Assembly (NCBI GenBank): GCA_002245135.1
Contig: NGBS01000405.1
Location: 1-20,229 of the forward strand
Direction: 5' to 3'
Source: Proteromonas lacertae
Taxonomy: Eukaryota > Sar > Bigyra > Opalinata > Proteromonadidae
Length of the DNA: 20,229 nucleotides
Made by a program: the position numbers and the translations under genes
The notes under the pieces: generated by a model
Told to the model about the DNA's origin: nothing
Seen by the model: only the letters and a program-made list of their open reading frames with translations
The model's database searches: none
Shown: piece after piece, positions 17,471-20,229 of the stretch
Numbering within the stretch: the stretch's first letter is position 1
Layout of the letters: each line of letters begins with the position of its first letter

Positions 17471-20229
17471 ATGAGCAAACATAAAAAGCTTTTAAAAGCA
17501 TTTTTTAAACTTCTAGAACAAACTTTTAATAAAAATAAACATCATAAGCATAAGCATCGCCATCATCATAAACATAAACATATAGATGAACTACCACCAG
17601 AAGAAGCTCCAAAACGAAGATTAGCGCCATTATTTAGTACAGATGCTATTCAAAATAAAAAAAGATATAATAATGATATACCAATAATCAGTGATACATT
17701 CTTTGGTGGATTAATGCCTTCTTCCCTACCAAAACCTAACCAAAATCAAAGATTTAATGATAGAATACGTGATGCTAGAGAAGTTGATAAATCATCTCAA
17801 GGTGTTACCAGGAAATGGGTTTTCAATTATAATAATAGAAATTACAGTACACCACAACAATGTTATCATGATTTTGTTAATAATAGTGATATCAAAGATA
17901 TATTACATGAACTAGCTGATACTATGAATATGATCAAATTTTTCTTTATTGTACGTTCAATTTATATACCTGATGAGTCTACTGACAGTGATGATGAAGT
18001 TTCTATATTTAGTCGTAGTAGACTATGTGAAATAACAAAAATGTCTACTGTAGGTGAAATACAAACTATACTGGAAAATATATTTACACAAATATCAGAA
18101 GATGATTCAAATCATCCTCAAAGTGGTCTTACTTTTGCTAGAGTAAATACTATAGAATTATATGTAACAAAATTTAAAGTGATACGTGGAAGTAGTTTTA
18201 TTGTTTTACCTGCTAAACTTCAAGGTCTTAGATGTTTAACAAATGTAATAAATGAAGATAATGAATGCTTTAAGTGGAGTGTACTATGCTCTTTATATTC
18301 TAATAATCTACAATGTAATAAAGATAAACCTGAAAAATACAAAATGTATGAAAAGAAACATGATTGGAGTATGTTAACATTCCTGTTGATGCTACAGACA
18401 ATGAATCTATTGATAAGTTTGAAACAAAGAATCGACTAAATGTGAATATATTTTATATTGATATTGCTAAAGATAAAGAAGAAATATTCTTACCCATTCA
18501 TTTATCTAAACAAAAGAAATCTAAAAATATAGTGTTGTAAATCTATTGCTAATAAAAAATGAAGATGGAAATTCACACTATGTAACAATAAATACCTTAC
18601 CTGCTCTATTTAGAAAAATGATAGATAAAAGAATAATACTAATAATATATTTGTGTGTCCATATTGTCTCTTCTATACTTACGATGATGGATCCTTTAAT
18701 AGTCACCAAATATATGACTGTCAAGATAAAGAGAATGTATTAAGATTATTCCCTGATAAAGATGATAAAGAAAAATCATACTTAAAATTTAGACATTGGA
18801 CTCACCTCCAAACATTGCCAGTTGTTATGTATTATGATACTGAAACTTATTTTGTACATATGATAATGAATTGAATTTAAGTAGATATAAATCTATGGAA
18901 GAAATAGATAATAATGATACTAGAATAGAATTATCAAAAACTGAGCAATCTATTATGGCTAGGCATAAGCTTTATTCCTACTGTATCTATGTAGATAGTA
19001 AAATACCAGATATAAATAGTTTTACTGTGATTAAATATAAAACAAAATGAGGATCATAATATTGAAAATGATTTTGTATTGGATATATTAAATATATATG
19101 ATCAAATATGTACAGTTTACAGTTATAGACTAGCTAATCCTAAACCTTTTGATGGAGATGAAATAGCTAAGGATATACATAATAAAAAGAGAAAATGTGA
19201 CTTTTGTGGTAAACCATTTAATTCTATTGATCATGTAAAGGTACTTCACCATGATCATTTCACAGGTCATTATATTGCTTCAATTGGTAGTAATGAGAAT
19301 CTAAATATTGATATAAAAAAATTAAAAGTACCAATAATAGGTCACAATGCTATGAAATATGACCAGCATTTCATAGTAAAGGAATTAGCCAAATTTGCTG
19401 CAATAAACTAATAGTCCACTCAATATTATACCTAATACAGATGAAAACTATAAGTGCATACAATACAAAATTTGGTGTTTATTGATAGTTATTTATTCTT
19501 AGCAGGTTCTTTAGCAAATTTAACTAATGATCTAAAAATTACAGCAGAATTAAATAATACTAAGAAAGAAAAATTCAAAACAATTTATGAGAATTTTAAA
19601 GAATATAATGGACATTACCTAGATGATGAAAATATTGAAAAATACTTACTTCAAAAGAATTATTTTCCATATGAGCATATGACATCTCTTGAAGCTTTTG
19701 AAGAAAATTTCAAAGATCTTACTATAGATGATTTTAAGTCTAAATTGAATGATAATGAAACTATTAAACCTGAGGAATTTGATTTTGCTATGGAAGTAAA
19801 TCAAAATATTTGGATTTGATAATATACGTGAATACAATTTATTTTACTTGAAAATTGATGTTTATATTCTTCAGTCTATATTTAATGATTTTAGAGATAA
19901 TATATTTGATACTTTTCACATAGATCCTTGTTGGTATATTTCATTACCCAGTTTATCACTTGATTTATTCTTGCATGTATCCTGAATGTGAACTTTAAAT
20001 TATTTTGTGAACCTGAATACTATGATTTATATTGAATGGTTTATACGGTGGATTATCATATATTGGTAAGCGTAAGGAGATGCAAATAACAAATTTATGA
20101 AAATTATGATGAAACTTTACCTAGTAAATTTTATTATATCAAGACTATAATTCTTTATACCTTCAGTATGGCTTCTTGTAAAATGCCTTTAGATGACTTT
20201 GAATTTATTGATCCAAATTCTATTACATT
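17471..20229 (+). pseudogene. Protein-primed DNA polymerase B (Polinton type), broken, runs off right edge
   Basis: Would replicate the element using a terminal protein. A likely start is ATG 17471. An unusual His/Lys-rich segment (KHHKHKHRHHHKHKHID) follows. Then come the Polinton-specific N-terminal block RGSSFIVLPAKL ... NEDNECFKWSVLCSLY (18190-18300), a CPYC ... zinc-like site (near 18655), the exonuclease I motif YYDTET (near 18831), a second metal-type site CDFCGKPF ... HHDHFTGH (19197-19270) and the exonuclease II motif GHNAMKYDQHF (near 19340). GGLSYIGKR and SMASCKMPLDDFEF sequences near 20050-20200 mark the start of the palm region, so the rest is past the window. It is a fossil with several breaks. 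Confidence 0.85.

Larger units (their letters stand above)
8140..20229. mobile_element. Polinton/Maverick-like element, left end to window edge, broken
   Basis: The pairing of a retroviral-type integrase with a protein-primed family B DNA polymerase is the hallmark of Polintons (Mavericks). The left limit near 8140 is set by where host gene homology stops; the right end is outside the window, so terminal inverted repeats cannot be tested. At least 12 kb are present, in line with the usual 15-25 kb. Parts: left hairpin cluster; minus-strand block of three genes; tandem duplication; plus-strand small genes; integrase and basic protein; polymerase. The integrase and polymerase are fossil, with roughly ten breaks between them, while most small genes still read open. 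The two near-identical tandem copies inside suggest modest age. No major capsid, maturation protease or packaging ATPase is seen in this part. Two abutting related elements are the alternative. Confidence 0.78.

Noticed and set aside
1-20229. Assignment to Entamoeba or Trichomonas
   Set aside because: Both carry Polintons, but the lone tRNA gene and the intron ends (GTAT...TAG, about 30 nt) do not fit Entamoeba's tRNA arrays and GTTTGT introns or the fixed trichomonad branch-site motif. I leave the host unnamed.

Overview
The window looks like nuclear DNA of a very AT-rich microbial eukaryote. The evidence is a single eukaryotic-type tRNA-Arg gene, a full-size PDR-type ABCG transporter, a pseudokinase with leucine-rich repeats, a TEX264-like membrane protein and spliceosomal-type GT...AG introns. 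These introns are only about 27-37 nt long. TAA and TGA act as stops, so the code looks standard. I cannot name the species. An anaerobic or amoeboid protist is plausible, but that is inference.

Layout. Positions 1-8139 are host sequence: an EF-hand gene running off the left edge (-), tRNA-Arg(TCT) (-), the ABCG transporter gene (-, indels clustered in its second half), a pseudokinase-LRR gene (+, three exons), a TEX264-like gene (-, four exons that only emerge when mini-introns are removed) and, at 8020-8139, a decayed second copy of the pseudokinase gene's promoter and first exon. Homology to that gene stops at 8139. From about 8140 to beyond the right edge lies a Polinton/Maverick-like element of at least 12 kb, so it seems to have inserted into a relative of the pseudokinase gene.

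The element. Its left end is a cluster of hairpins and repeats plus a small GC-rich island. A left block on the minus strand follows (a charged protein, a one-membrane-span protein, a 134-residue protein with an acidic tail). A middle block on the plus strand holds a 473-bp tandem duplication that includes a folded-looking segment and a small gene, a zinc-finger protein, a second one-span protein and a coiled-coil protein. The integrase and a basic, possibly DNA-binding protein lie on the minus strand. The protein-primed DNA polymerase B runs rightwards off the window. Integrase and polymerase are fossil: both are broken, roughly ten breaks in view. No capsid gene is visible here.

The most interesting signal is a 15-nt T-rich promoter-like motif (TTTCTTRTTGTTTTT and close variants). 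It sits 21-26 nt before the start codon of the small non-replicative genes in both left and middle blocks, and I did not see it before the polymerase, the integrase or the basic protein. This suggests two expression classes and ties the two blocks into one unit.
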